Shown here: piece by piece, positions 45,216-57,362 of the stretch | How the letters are laid out: the number at the start of each line of letters is the position of its first letter | Position numbering within the stretch: the stretch's first letter is position 1 | Translations under genes and position numbers: made by a program | The notes under the pieces: generated by a model | Told to the model about the DNA's origin: nothing | The model's input: only the letters and a program-made list of their open reading frames with translations | Database searches by the model: none | From: Alviniconcha marisindica | Taxonomy: Eukaryota; Mollusca; Gastropoda; Provannidae | Assembly: GCA_018857735.1 (NCBI GenBank) | Contig: JABMCL010001555.1 | Location: 846,001-910,000 of the forward strand | DNA: 64,000 nt | Reading direction: 5' to 3'

Positions 45216-46400
45216 TGTTATTCGCGCAGAGCCGTCTTCGGCAGAGAGACAGCTAGCTAACGCAGCCAGCTACCAATCACAATCACCAGTGATGGAAACC
45301 ACCCACTATTATCGGACGACATGGTAACCTTGACTCAGAGTTGAGCACCTCTCAGCCACCCTTTCACACTCTCTCAGACCGTGTGGATTCAAGCCTGGAT
45401 GGACGTGTTTAGTCACATGTGAGCGGGAGGGGGTCAGCGCTCGGTGGCCTCCAGGCTCACGGCCATTGGCAGGGGGAGTGAAAGTGAGTGCTACTCAGCT
45501 CTTCTTCTCTTTTGAGGGAGACACGCGTTCGATCATCCGGTCAGAAGGAGCATAGAAATCAAAGGCCTGGGGTGGGTTGTGTGCAAGTTTTTAGACAAGT
45601 ACGGTGTATTCAAGGATAGACGGCTTAGTGTGGTGTATATTGGTATGGCTGTCAGATAAGGCGCTTAAAAAACAGCAACAAAAGCTTTTGTTTTTAACCT
45701 TCAGGCTTGAATGCAGGGCTTATGCTGACATTATACCATTAAGCTGGGAATATTTCACACAAATACACATGTCAGGAAAGTTTTGTTATCAGTCAAATGC
45801 ACAGTTGTAATCTGGAGATGGCACAAGTGGTGAACATAGCCTAGGTACTCTGTGCAGCGAACTGACTGTGCCTGGTCAAGATAGTATTTTAATAATGCTG
45901 AGTAATCTGCCAAATTTGACTTATTCTGTGTCTGGGGTCCTGTGTTTGACTATGATAACTCGAGTAGGTAAATTTAATTGTACATCTGGAGAGTTTAAAA
46001 ACATAATTAACTGATATAATGGTGTTGATTTCGAACAGAAAAATGAAATAGAAAAGAAAAAAAGAAGAGAAAAATGGGTGATGGCAGTTTCAAATCTGAC
46101 CACCGTAAAGCATGCAAACTTGGGGCTTGCAAAGGTTGTGAGGCCTGAATCTAGTCCTCATACATCTGAACTGAAAGTTCTATGTGAACAGTGAACTAGT
46201 TCATCTGATAAGCCAGTTGAGCCATGAAATTGAGCAATGGGTCGAGAACTCCACAATAGGTGTTTACTGAGGGCTTTTTCTTTTCTCTCCTGCCCCACTG
46301 ACCATTCCTTCCCAGCTGGAAGCACAAGGGTATTAGTCACCTGTATGATTCTGTGGGTTTGAAGGGGCCAAACAAGCAGGGCAGCTCCTTTTCAAGTCTT
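45216..46400. other. No gene seen
   Basis: Unique-looking sequence with no conserved frame and no array. Confidence 0.5.
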
Positions 46401-46404
46401 GTGT

Positions 46405-47215
46405 TCCTGGCTGGGTGTAGGTTTTGTCCCTTTGTTCCTCAAGGCTATGGTTTTGTCTAGAGTGACAGGGATTGTCCCCAGGTGTAAAGTGTGTTCCTTA
46501 GGTTTTGTCCCTTTGTTTCTCTAGGCTGGGGTTTTGTTCAGCCGTTATAATACATTTTGTCCCTGCATTCCTGTAGGCTGTGGATTTGTCCAGCAGTTAG
46601 GTTTTGTCCCTTTGTTCCTCAAGGCAGTGGTTTTGTCCAGATGTTACTTGTTAGGTTTTGTCCCTGTGTTCCTCTAAGCTGTGGTTTTGTCCAGCCATTA
46701 CATTTTGTCCCTGTGTTCCTTTAGGCTGTGGTTTTATCCAGCTGTTACAATACATTTTGTGTTCCTCTAGACCTTGGATTTGTCCAGCAATTAGGTTTTG
46801 TCCCTTTGTTTCTCTAGGCATTGGTTTTGTTCAGATGTTAGGTTTTGTCCCATGGTGGTTTTGTCCAGCCATTACATTTGGTCCCTGTGTTCCTCTAGGC
46901 TGTGGTTTTGTCCTGCCTTTACATTTTGTCACTGTGTTCCTCTAGGCTATGGTTTTGTCCAGCACTTAGGTTTTGTCCCATTGTGGTTTTGTCCAGCCGT
47001 TACATTTTGTCCCTGTGTTCCTCTAGGCTGTGGTTTTGTCCAGCCATTACAATATTTTGTCAGGCTGTTTCTCTAGGCTATGGTTTTGTCCAGCACTTCA
47101 GTTTTGTCCCTTTGTTCTTTTGGGCATTGGTTTTGTTCAGATGTTTAGGCTTTGTCCTTTTGTTCCTTTACTCTGTGGTTTTGTTCAGCTATGTTTTTCC
47201 ACCCTTAGATATGGT
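46405..47215. repeat. Minisatellite, about 47-bp unit, about 17 copies
   Basis: The unit contains TTTTGTCCCTGTGTTCCTCT, AGGCTGTGGTTTTGTCCAGC and CGTTACA. Shortened units missing the middle are mixed in. Several forward open frames arise from it. Confidence 0.9.
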
Positions 47216-48294
47216 CCATTCTGCGCTAGCTTGACTAAGGCCCAGATCTACTGGCTTGAATGTCATCAGATTTGGTGTCACTGTCAGGTGGCGGAATCCT
47301 GTCTTGTTCTCAGATTACTGACACTAGCTTGAACTGAAGTGATGTAACAGTGCTGCAGCTGGTTTAAAGTAGAAATATAGTTAATGGCTTAAGTAAGACT
47401 TAGATTTTTTCCCCACACTTTCCCTGCCATTTTTATGGATGGAAATATTAGTATTACCTTGCCATGATAAGCCTAAATTTATATCTAGATATATGTCTCT
47501 GATAATTTTATCCCAAACCTCATTTAATGCAAGTACTAGTGCGGAGCAGTTCATGTGTAACTCTGTGTGTGTGTGTGTGTGTGAGAGAGAGAAGGGGGGG
47601 GAGAGAGTGTTGCTTGCTGAGCTGTTATCTGTTATCTGATCAGCACATGTCTGTTCTTTCTGCTTTTAATAATAATAATGGGGTCTTAGAGCACCCTTTC
47701 TCAAATGAACCCTAGGCGCATACATTTCATTCTCAAGTTAAAGACAGCTGACATCAAAACACACAATACAGCAGGAACAGATGTGTGGCCAAGGGCAGTC
47801 CAGTTACACACCAAACTCTATGGCAACAAGGAGGAACTGGAGAAGACAGCTACATTCATCTTGCAGACTGGACTCTCAGCCATATATAGCAGTGATTGAG
47901 AAGAAGAAGAAGAAAGAAAACACACACTGTTAATATACACAATTAATTTTTCCACATTCCTGTCTCCTCCCTTTTCCTGTTTCATTCTCCCATATTGTCT
48001 TCCTGCAATTCTCCCATCCGCCGTCAACCCATCAGATTACTAGTCATTTTTTCAACATTTCATCTCATTGAAAAACACAAAAAACACTGGCATCTTCAAT
48101 CCATCCGCCCTGCTGTCTTTTCCATCATGTCCAGCTACCGCGGCAGACAGGCGGCCCAGAGCAGACTCAATAACCATCATGTCCAAACCAATCCCACCAG
48201 CCCCTATTATGTCTGAGTGATCCCCAGAGCCAAGAGTCCCTCAAACCAACCAGAAAGGGAAGTTTGCCATCTCTTTTTTTCTCCCCCCCCCCCC

Positions 48295-48336
<42 letters not shown>

Positions 48337-49180
48337 CAGGGAAGTTTGTCTTTTCTCTCTGTGCTCAGCACTGCAAAGCCTCAGTACAATTATCCTTTAT
48401 CAAGAGGCTGGAGAGGCAGATCTTTGCTGTAGTGGGCTGAAATGGGCTTGTGGTCGTCCGGGGCTTTAACCTTTTCATGCTGGTCTGATCCTGTTTGTGT
48501 GTCATTAATGATGGCTCAGAAAAACCATGTTGGGCATGGTTTGACACTTTGGGGGTGCTTTGGAAGGATGAAAATATCAGAAAATTGTGACTGTTTTTTT
48601 CCAGTTCTTCACTGTCACTCCATTTTCAGTATGCCATTGTAGTTTGTACTAAGGAAACTTTGCTGTATTTTTTCCCCTCGCTTTTCTGGCTTTTTCCCCC
48701 TGTGCTTTTGTTGTTGCTTTTGTTTGTTTTGTGTTTTGTTTTGGTTTCTTTTTCTCTTTCTTCTTCAACTAGCTGTTGTTGAAGTATATATTAGTATTAT
48801 ATATAATATATATGACTGACTCCTGTCTTCTGCTGCTCTGCTATGTTCAGCAACCCATTATGTTCGGGTGCTCAGACTTGGTTGAGACCAGTGATTTTGC
48901 TAAGTGGTGCACTACAACAAGTAAAAACTGGCAGACATCAAGTACCCTGCCCCTCTTGCTAGATAAAGCCTTGTGTATCCCATCAGTGATTTTTCGCAGA
49001 AGTTCAGCCCACCAATGGAGAGTTAACCAACCTTCAAAATCTTGACCCTCATGTCAGTGCTCTATTTTTGCTGATTGCTGATGACTCTCTCACGCACGCA
49101 CACACGCACACACACACATGTCCAAGTATGATTGGTTCAGTCTTCTGATGTTCCTCCATGTTCAATAAGCAATAGTTGTT
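47216..49180. other. No gene seen; microsatellites
   Basis: Contains TG/GA repeats (47563-47607) and a C run followed by CA repeats (48280-48335). No conserved frame. Confidence 0.5.
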
Positions 49181-49311
49181 GTTGTTGTGTGTGTGTGTGC
49201 CTACCATTTAACCCCCATCCCATGTCATATACCTGAACTGTGTGTGTGTAAATAGTATTGGTCATGATCATATTTACAGGTGGGCTCTTATATATATATA
49301 TGTATAATATG

Positions 49312-49313
49312 TA

Positions 49314-49375
<62 letters not shown>
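49312..49375. repeat. CA microsatellite
   Basis: More than 25 perfect CA units, after a shorter GT stretch at 49184-49200. Confidence 0.95.
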
Positions 49376-49377
<2 letters not shown>

Positions 49378-52300
49378 TATTGTTAATTTATTGACATTTT
49401 CCTGATCTTGGAGGTGTGTTTAACTGATGAGCGCTGGTGTTTAACTGATGAGCGCTGGTGTTTACTGTTTAGCAGTGGGATGGACTATCTGCGTGGCTGG
49501 GCCCAGAAATTGTGAGTAAATTCTCCAGGAATGATTCCCTCACCGACTGCAGCCTGTGAAAGCATGTACTTCCAAACTGCCAGTTGAAAATACTGGCTTC
49601 TCCTTGCAGACTTTTTCGTATTCCCCATCTCATCAGCACGTAATCTTTGATGCGAGTTCTGATGGTTTGTGCTCATTTGCATCTTGGAAAATGAAAACCT
49701 TGAGGCATCACGTTATCTCTTTCTCACTGTACATCTGTAGTCAGCATGCTGCGTTTGCATCTAAAAAAAGCAAACAGTAGAGACTGCACCTTTATGAAAG
49801 TCTTTCCTGTTTCCTCTTGGCTATGCTGAACTACAAGAGCTTCCCTTCTCACCACTACATTTAGGGTTAGATGGTCATGTTGACGGTGTGGCTTAGTCTG
49901 TCGTGCAGTCACACTCAGTCATAACTGGTGGAAATAGGGGGGAAGGAGGGGCATGCTGTTGTGTACCTGGGGTTTACGCATGAATGTCTGGGGTATACAT
50001 AGTCTGATAGATCGTAAGCGATGAACAGTTGCATTTTTTTCCCTTCTCTTTTTGATCATATTCACGGTCTCATCATATGCTTGCTGCCTTTCTGGAAATC
50101 TGTGACTAACTGTCCACCCAACTGCCTCGAGAACTTTGCATTTGAATCATGTATTTACTTTTGTTCCCATTCCTCAACCCATGAATACTCCCCTTTCCTG
50201 TCAAGTCCCATTCATTAAAGCAATGTTCATTAACCCACCTGGTAAGTTCATATTCATTTGTATATTTAAATTATATATATATTTCCTTTCCTTTACTGAG
50301 TCGACATTTTTCTTTGTGACCTTTTGTGTGTGCATATATATATATATATATTTTACTACTGGTTTGTTTTGCTGTGGTTGTTATTATTGTTGTTTAATGT
50401 TGTTACCTGCGCACATGTTGTGTGACAGTGCTGTCAGGTTCTTTACAGGCTACAGATTCTGCAACAGTACAAGTGTCATGCCTGACTGTATTCACTTTGA
50501 TCAGATTTCCTTTTTACATGTAACTAGGAACTGATACGTTTTGTACATGGACCATGCTGCTTGTATCCACCACCTTATCTGTAGGGGGCAGCTCTGAAGC
50601 TGCACGCGATCTGTAACAGTCTCTGCGGGTGATTCATCCAAGCCCCTTGAATCAACTGGCACATGGATATTTTGACTTTCTGAGATACACGGATGTCTGG
50701 CTGTCTGAGATAAACCGGTTTGAAACGGAAATTTTGGAGATTTTACTGTCACAGAAAGCCATGTTCTTTTTCTCACTCACTGCAGACATAGAGTTGATTA
50801 ATTTCTTGGAACTTTCATAGCATAGCAGGACTTACTGTGTTTTTTGTGTGTGTGTTGTTGGGGGGGGGGGGGGGGGGGGATGCCCTCTGCTATTAAAACA
50901 TGTACTATACTCTTTTGTGATCAGTACAGTGGAACTGTTTTGATGGAACTGGCAGGACAGAAATATGTGGTATTAAATCTTTTTTTTCCTTTCTTTTTTA
51001 AGTTTATAAAATATGATTGTTTTAAAGTTGTGAGAAGAAAAAACCCATTCTCCACTGTTTGTGGGTAAGAGTTGCTCTGGAGAGGTGGTGTGATGAATTG
51101 TATGGATGGAAACCAATTTTGTGCTGTAGAGGTTCTAACAAAAGGCATAAAATGCTGTACTGTTAATGCTGAAACTACACAGATTTTTTTTAAATTTGGA
51201 GGCAAGTGAAGAATAACAAAACAAATCATGAAGGCCTTGGATGCTGAAGTTGTTTCATTGACCTTGCTCAACCGGTTAGCTAAAATACTTCATCTAATTG
51301 TAGATGCCAACCACTTTCAGAAAATTGGGTAATGTTGGTAATTAGCTTAGCCTTATGTCATCTAACTGATGCTAGGGATTAAGATCTGGACAGGATTAAT
51401 GACCAGTGTGGTCATGAACTTGGTGCATGGACAGTAGAACCTGCTGCAAAGGATCGTATCAGGCAGTCTCCAAAATTTGATGAATAGGTGTGTTGTCCTG
51501 TGATGAAAAGCTCATGTCATGTGTGATTATCAAAGCTGTGCATATTAAAGATCCCATGGGAGAAACATTATAGGGGACCCAAGTGAAGATGCACCACAGG
51601 CCCTACCAGTAGGCACAGCCATTTTTGAGTCAGTTTGTGGTCTAGTTTGTTAAAAAAAAAAAAAAAAAAGTCCAAAATTTGAAGGTCACCAGAAAAACTT
51701 AGTCTGGTGGCAGTCTACATTTGTGATATTATGAATGAGGCCAGCATGTGTGGCACAAATGTTTATTATGTCATGAGCCAAGCTTTTTATGCTCTTCACT
51801 GGTAAAGACTGACCCAACATGGCTGCTCCTTGATGGGCGAACTAAAATCTGAAGCAGGGAAGTGCTTCTGTCACATAAATATTGAGAACACCCATACAAA
51901 ACCCACAAATTGACACTTTGGCCCATTTTCAGGCAGTTTGCTTCGAACTTCATGTGGGTGTCGGCTTTAAAAAAAAAAAAAAAAAAAGGACACAGAGATG
52001 GGGGCAGGAATTGGGCCTTGTACGAACCAAGGAGGTCCTTGTTTTCCAGCTGTGGAAACGTGAAGATGTTTTAGGTCAAGAGAGATGATGACAAGTGTTC
52101 AGAAGGGAGAGGAAGGTGAGGCGAGGAAAGAGCAACAACAAATGTTAGAAAGGGAGGAGGAGGTGAAGCTCTGACTCTGAGAGAGGTCTTAAAGTCATGA
52201 AGAGCGCAGAAAGGAAGAAAGAATTAAACTGAAAGAGCATACATGTAGGCTCACACTTTTTTTCATGTGTAGATTGATGGTAAGTAAATTGGTGTTTTAT

Positions 52301-52655
52301 GCCCAATCAACCAGTGCAGTTATATCAGGGCTTAGATTGATGGGTTAAATTGACATGTACATGTACTGGTCACTGAAGAGCACTTATTTCTGTGGCCTTT
52401 GGTGCTTTCTCGTGGTGGACGTTTATGTCCAGGTTGCCCCTGGGTCTGGCTGTTCACTGGGTGGTGAGATTGATGAGGTCAGTTAACATGTACATGTCTA
52501 CAGTCAGATGGTTGATATAGGAATGTATTTGCCAGTCACACTATGTGGCTGAATGATCACCTGCTTCAAGTAATATTTGACAGTCTCTTGATCGTGAATT
52601 CTGGTCAGACTACATAGGTGTTGCTTTAGGCCTCCAAGGTGCTGGCTGGAGTCTC
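49376..52655. other. No gene seen
   Basis: Contains a short splice-bounded segment at 49477-49515 (see rejected items), a G run (50859-50879), two A runs (about 51651 and 51971), and a minus CTGATATAACC-type repeat (52280-52331). TTAAAGATCCCATGGGAG at about 51547 is SINE-like. Confidence 0.5.
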
Positions 52656-53430
52656 ATACAGTGTGGACAATATGCAGCAGAGATTTGAGCTTGCTGGAGT
52701 CTGGCATTGTGTATTCGTGGCTGGATTAGGGATGCTGAGTTGAGCAGCGAATTGAGTTTGCTAGGGACTTGTACTGTGTGGCTGTTGCTGGATCATGATT
52801 GTGTGTTGAGCAAGCAAAGTCTTGAGCTGGCTGGATTCAGCTGGTACAGTGTTGTCATAGCTGGATTATGTGTGCTGAGTTCAGAGCTGAGAAGAAAACT
52901 GAGCTTGCTGGGGACTTTCTTGTAGTGTTTGTACTGTGTGTGTGTGGCTGTATTGTGTATTGAGCAGGGACTTCAGTTGTCTGGATCCTCAAACTGTGTT
53001 CATGGCGGGAGTATGTGTATTGAGTTCAGTAGAAAACTAGACATTTGTACTGTGATGATGTGGCTGGATTATGTGTACTGAGTTCAGTAGAAAACTAGAC
53101 ATTTGTACTGTGTTGATGTGGATGGATTATGTGTGCTGAGTTAGTAGAAAACTAGACACTTGTACTGTGTTGATGTGGCTGGATGATGTGTGTTGAGTTC
53201 AGTGTAAAACTGGACTCTTGTACTGTGTTGATGTGGCTGGATTATGTGTACTGAGTTCAGTAGAAAACTAGGCACTTGTACTGTGTTAATGTGGCTGGAT
53301 TATGTGTGTTGAGGTGAACAAAGATTTGAGCTTGCTAGCGTGTCATACAATGTATGGATGTGGCTGGATTACACATGTTGAACAAAGACTTGAACTTGCC
53401 AGAGCCTTGTACTGCATGGTCATGGCTGGA
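52656..53430. repeat. Diverged minisatellite, about 58-bp unit
   Basis: The most regular part (53020-53290) repeats AGTAGAAAACTAGACACTTG and TACTGTGTTGATGTGGCTGG, then ATTATGTGTGCTGAG. The left and right ends are old, diverged copies. Confidence 0.85.
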
Positions 53431-56400
53431 TGACGTGTGTTGAGTTAAACAGAGAATTGAGGAGAAATGAGTGGGTTTTGGGAGTACAGTCGAGTCAGCA
53501 TCATGACACTCATATGGATATGGGACAGGCATCTTCGAGAAGTTTTGCAGCCTTCACTTTTCCCATACCGCTTGTGGTATGTTTACTTTAACATTACTAT
53601 TTCAATTATTAATTTACACATGCAGTGTTTTATTGAACATTACTGTTTCAGTCATTAATTTACACTTGCAAATTCACCCATCTTATTCATGGACTCAAGA
53701 GTGCTTTGATTTCATGTGCCCTAGCGTTTCTGCATTTCTTCTGTCTGTTTTGACCATGTGGTCGACGTGGTTTTTATTGGCAGGTTTATTTATGTGTTGA
53801 AGCAGTTGGACACTTTCTGTAAGTACTCCAAAATTCGCAATATCCTGTAAACTGACAGGCAGGGGTGTTATGCCAGCTATAACTAGTATTTAATTATAGA
53901 AGAGGAGAGAGTGTAGCTCAGATTCACTGCAGTTGAAAAACCTGAAGGTGGAGTTTGTGTACCTTGTATTTTATTTATTTGCAATCGCATGCCAGGTGAG
54001 AGTTACCGTTGGTTCCTTTGGTCTTACTTAGTTGTGTTTGTGTGACGTCTTTCGAGCGCTAATTAACTCCCTTGTGTTGATCCTGAAGTGCAAGGTTGTG
54101 GGTTTTTTGTTTTTGTTTCGTGTGTGTGTGTGTTTAGAGCTCAGCTGTGTGAAAGTCGAGGTGGCCATTCTGGGCTCCCCCGTCCCTAATACCGTAACAG
54201 TCCTTATGGTCTCGTAACGCAGCAATTATTGAACTGTTGTGGTTTCACAACTGCAGCGGATTTGAACCTAGCGCGTGCGCTGGCGGTGCTGTGTTTTAGT
54301 AGCAGATCATGCACTCAATCCATAGGCCGTTAACATCAAGAGAACTGTCAGACGCCATTCATTATGAAACCATGCAGATGCTGCCAACTGTTCGTTTTGC
54401 TTGAAGAACGAAATTGAAATATCAGGCGCTTCGCTGATCATTTTTTGACAGACGCGTGTGACGAGCAGCAGTCGGTTAATGACTTGTGTCTGGCCCTATG
54501 GGTGATTGGCAGTGTTTGCTTTTTCAGTTTTTGCAGATGGATTTTGTTCTGGTGAGGGGAGTGGGCAAAGCAGGGGCAGGATGTGTGTGTGTTGGGGGGG
54601 GGGGGGGTTGTTTCTGCAGCCACCAAGGGAAAGATGCCCACGATGTATTTTACGTCCCACCTTGTTTATTGCCGAAGCCTGAGGGTGCACAGGAAGAATA
54701 TGTTGTTTCTTGGATGGTGGTGGTGTGTGTGTGTGTGCGTTGTGGTGTGGGGGTGTGTGGATGTTGCGCTGCCGGTTTCATGACTGTGTTTATTGAGTTG
54801 CGCAGCAGGTGACTTCGTGTCATATAGTTTACACATCATTTGAAAGAAAAATGAAAAAAATCAACAACAAAAAATCCCCATGGCTTCTTCTTTGCTTCTC
54901 CTGAACAGTGGCGACCCACTGATCTGCCTGACCCCTGTTCGTTCATCACTGCTGTCATAGAGGCCGATCTCTGAGGCTTATTACTATAAACATCCTCTTT
55001 TAGAAGGGTGTAATTTTGACTACAGCACAAACAATACACCACATGTATACATACTAATGCATTTTTTGCACCGATGGTTCCCCTTGGCCTAGCTCAACGC
55101 GCTTACTTACATACAGGCACATGAATCAGTGAACTTTGCTCTGACATCGGGGTGCGAAGTCGGTTACCCAAAACGGTCCGAGTTTGACACGTGGCAGGCC
55201 AGATGACGAGCTGCACGTGCGTTCAGCAATTTGTACACTGTCTTTGACGTGGGAAACTGCCCACACACCACGCGAACGTGAACTGCTTGACCATAGCAAC
55301 CAATCGCATCCCATGTTGGCCATAGAGCGGCAGAGGACTGAACCATTTGACACACTCGCGGGGGGGGGGGGGGGATGAGGGACGGGTGCAAAAACACTGG
55401 TGGCCCATGGGCCAAGACGACCCCCCCCCCCAATCAGCATACCTGTTGGGTCTGATCACAGAGTGAGTAGCAGAGAGACTAGCGACCTATGCTACAGAAA
55501 CCGAAAACTTGCCATGCCAGTGTTGGCCATAATATACTCACAAAGACATCGCCACAGTGATCAGACAGGTCTGTTTTGGAGACTGCTGGCCTATTGGTGT
55601 AGTAGCTATACTGGCATAATATATATATCAGCATAATTTGAATGTATTTAGTTCATGTGCACATAGAATAGGCGTTGTGCTGTCCAATCTCTCCAGTTTG
55701 TCACAGGGTAAAGGTGTACAGAGTATGCTTCTTCAATTTCACAAGTTTGTTGCTAAATGTTTATGTATTATGCTTGTTCAGTTTCACTGTTTCATCACTA
55801 AATGTGCGCAAAGTAAGTTTGTCAGATCAACCAGCTTGTCACTGAAGTGTGCAAAGCAAGCTTACCAACCTTCCCAGTTTGCCAGACACACATTAAAGAT
55901 CCTGTAGTCCATGTCAGATTTCAGTGGATTATGAAAACACCAAAATAATCCTGCATGCACTAAAAGTGTCTTCATAATGTTGAAGTTGGTAGACTATACA
56001 GAAGAAGAAGAAAAAGAAGATCTGGCATGCATTTTGAAAGCTATGCTAATTAAGTGGACTTTTCGACCATTAACCCCGTGGATGATGGGCTTTTTGTTGT
56101 TGTGTTTACCCAAGTTCACCTGTAGCGCAGGTATCCTTTTTGTGCTGCAGTGGATGTTTCCATTGAAGCTGATCAGCTGATGATGTTCATCTTTTGGGGG
56201 TTGTTTTGTTTTCCTTTTAACCGGTGATGCACGCTGTGTAGTGTAGATTGTCTAATACCGGCTTCTGTGTATCGACAGTGTACATAATAAATTGTTGGCA
56301 TTGTTGAGGCTCACCTGTGTCCAGCATCAATGGACAGGGACTGTAGCAGGTGGCGTTTACCTGTCCAGCCTCCCCATGCTGGTAAAGTAGTACAAACTAA

Positions 56401-56795
56401 GGGGGCCAGAGGCCAACCCTTGTGGACAGTAGGTCCTGGGCTGCAGCCTACACCCAGGTTCCTCTGTGCTTGGTTGGCATCCTGTTGGTAGCTTGACGCG
56501 CTTGTTCAGTAATGCTGAGGTAATGGTGTTGATCTGACCTTTTTGTCTCGGAGGCTACCCCAGGTAAGCTTGTCTGACACCAGGTTTTTTAGACAGGATG
56601 CATTGGGATTGTTTAGTTTGCTCACATTGCAGGCATACCGCACATCCATCTTGATAGGGTGGAAGTGCACAGCAGTGGAAAGGTTGACAACAGCTTTCAG
56701 GAGCGAAAAGTGGATGTTTCCATGCTTGCCGATTTTGAAGTTTAATACAAAAAGAAGAGCTTTGTGCAGATGTATCCATGCATGTGTGTGCATGC
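53431..56795. other. No gene seen
   Basis: Contains a SINE tail fragment (54139-54205, GTGAAAGTCGAGGTGGCCAT), G runs at 54592 and 55362, and a C run at 55421. No conserved frame; short frames overlap on both strands. Confidence 0.5.
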
Positions 56796-56796
56796 A

Positions 56797-56852
<56 letters not shown>

Positions 56853-56922
56853 ACTGTCTCTCTCTCTCTCTCTGCCACTCTCTCTGTGCCACCCCTCCTC
56901 CCTCTCTCTCTCTCTCTCTCAT
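56797..56922. repeat. CA and CT microsatellites
   Basis: About 25 CA units followed by CT stretches. The long open frames on both strands crossing this region contain the low-complexity core and nothing conserved. Confidence 0.95.
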
Positions 56923-57204
56923 TATGAAATTACAGACCATCTGTGCACTTTTTCCTGGACAGTTTTTGTCTGAGGAGCTTTTGTTCAGTGGGGAATGTCT
57001 GATGCAAGCTTTTGCCCGATATCCATCATGGTGTGTGCATCTGCACTTTGACCTCTGGCAAGTTGCCACTTGAATTAACTGTAAAAATGTATTTTAAGAA
57101 AAGGTGTATCATGACAGGGGGGGGGGGGGTAATCTGTACAATGTGAACACAAATTTGAAAGGTATTTTATAAGTCTCTAGAAACTATGCTGTGTATGAAT
57201 GGAA

Positions 57205-57362
57205 AGGGATATGTGTGTGTGTGTATGTGTATGCCTGCATGCATGCATGTGTGTGTGTGCGTATTCTAATGTGTGTGTGTGTGTGCATGCGTGTGTGCAT
57301 GCATACTCAGATGTCTATGTGTCAGTACACGTGTGTGTGTGTGTGTGTGTGTGTGCACGCGC
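57205..57362. repeat. Imperfect TG microsatellite
   Basis: Alternating TG and GCATG blocks. A G run precedes it at 57117-57129. Confidence 0.9.

Noticed and set aside
46658..47332. Several open frames rich in FCPCVPLGCGF
   Set aside because: They are translations of the 47-bp array in rotating frames.
49476..49515. Possible 40-base exon with acceptor tactgtttag and donor AAATT/gtgagt, in phase with the exon at 42549
   Set aside because: It is very short, the peptide (SSGMDYLRGWAQKL) is not recognised, and chance acceptor-donor pairs of this size are common.
56506..57073. 187- and 176-codon frames on opposite strands
   Set aside because: Both cross CA and CT microsatellites, overlap each other and contain no recognisable domain.
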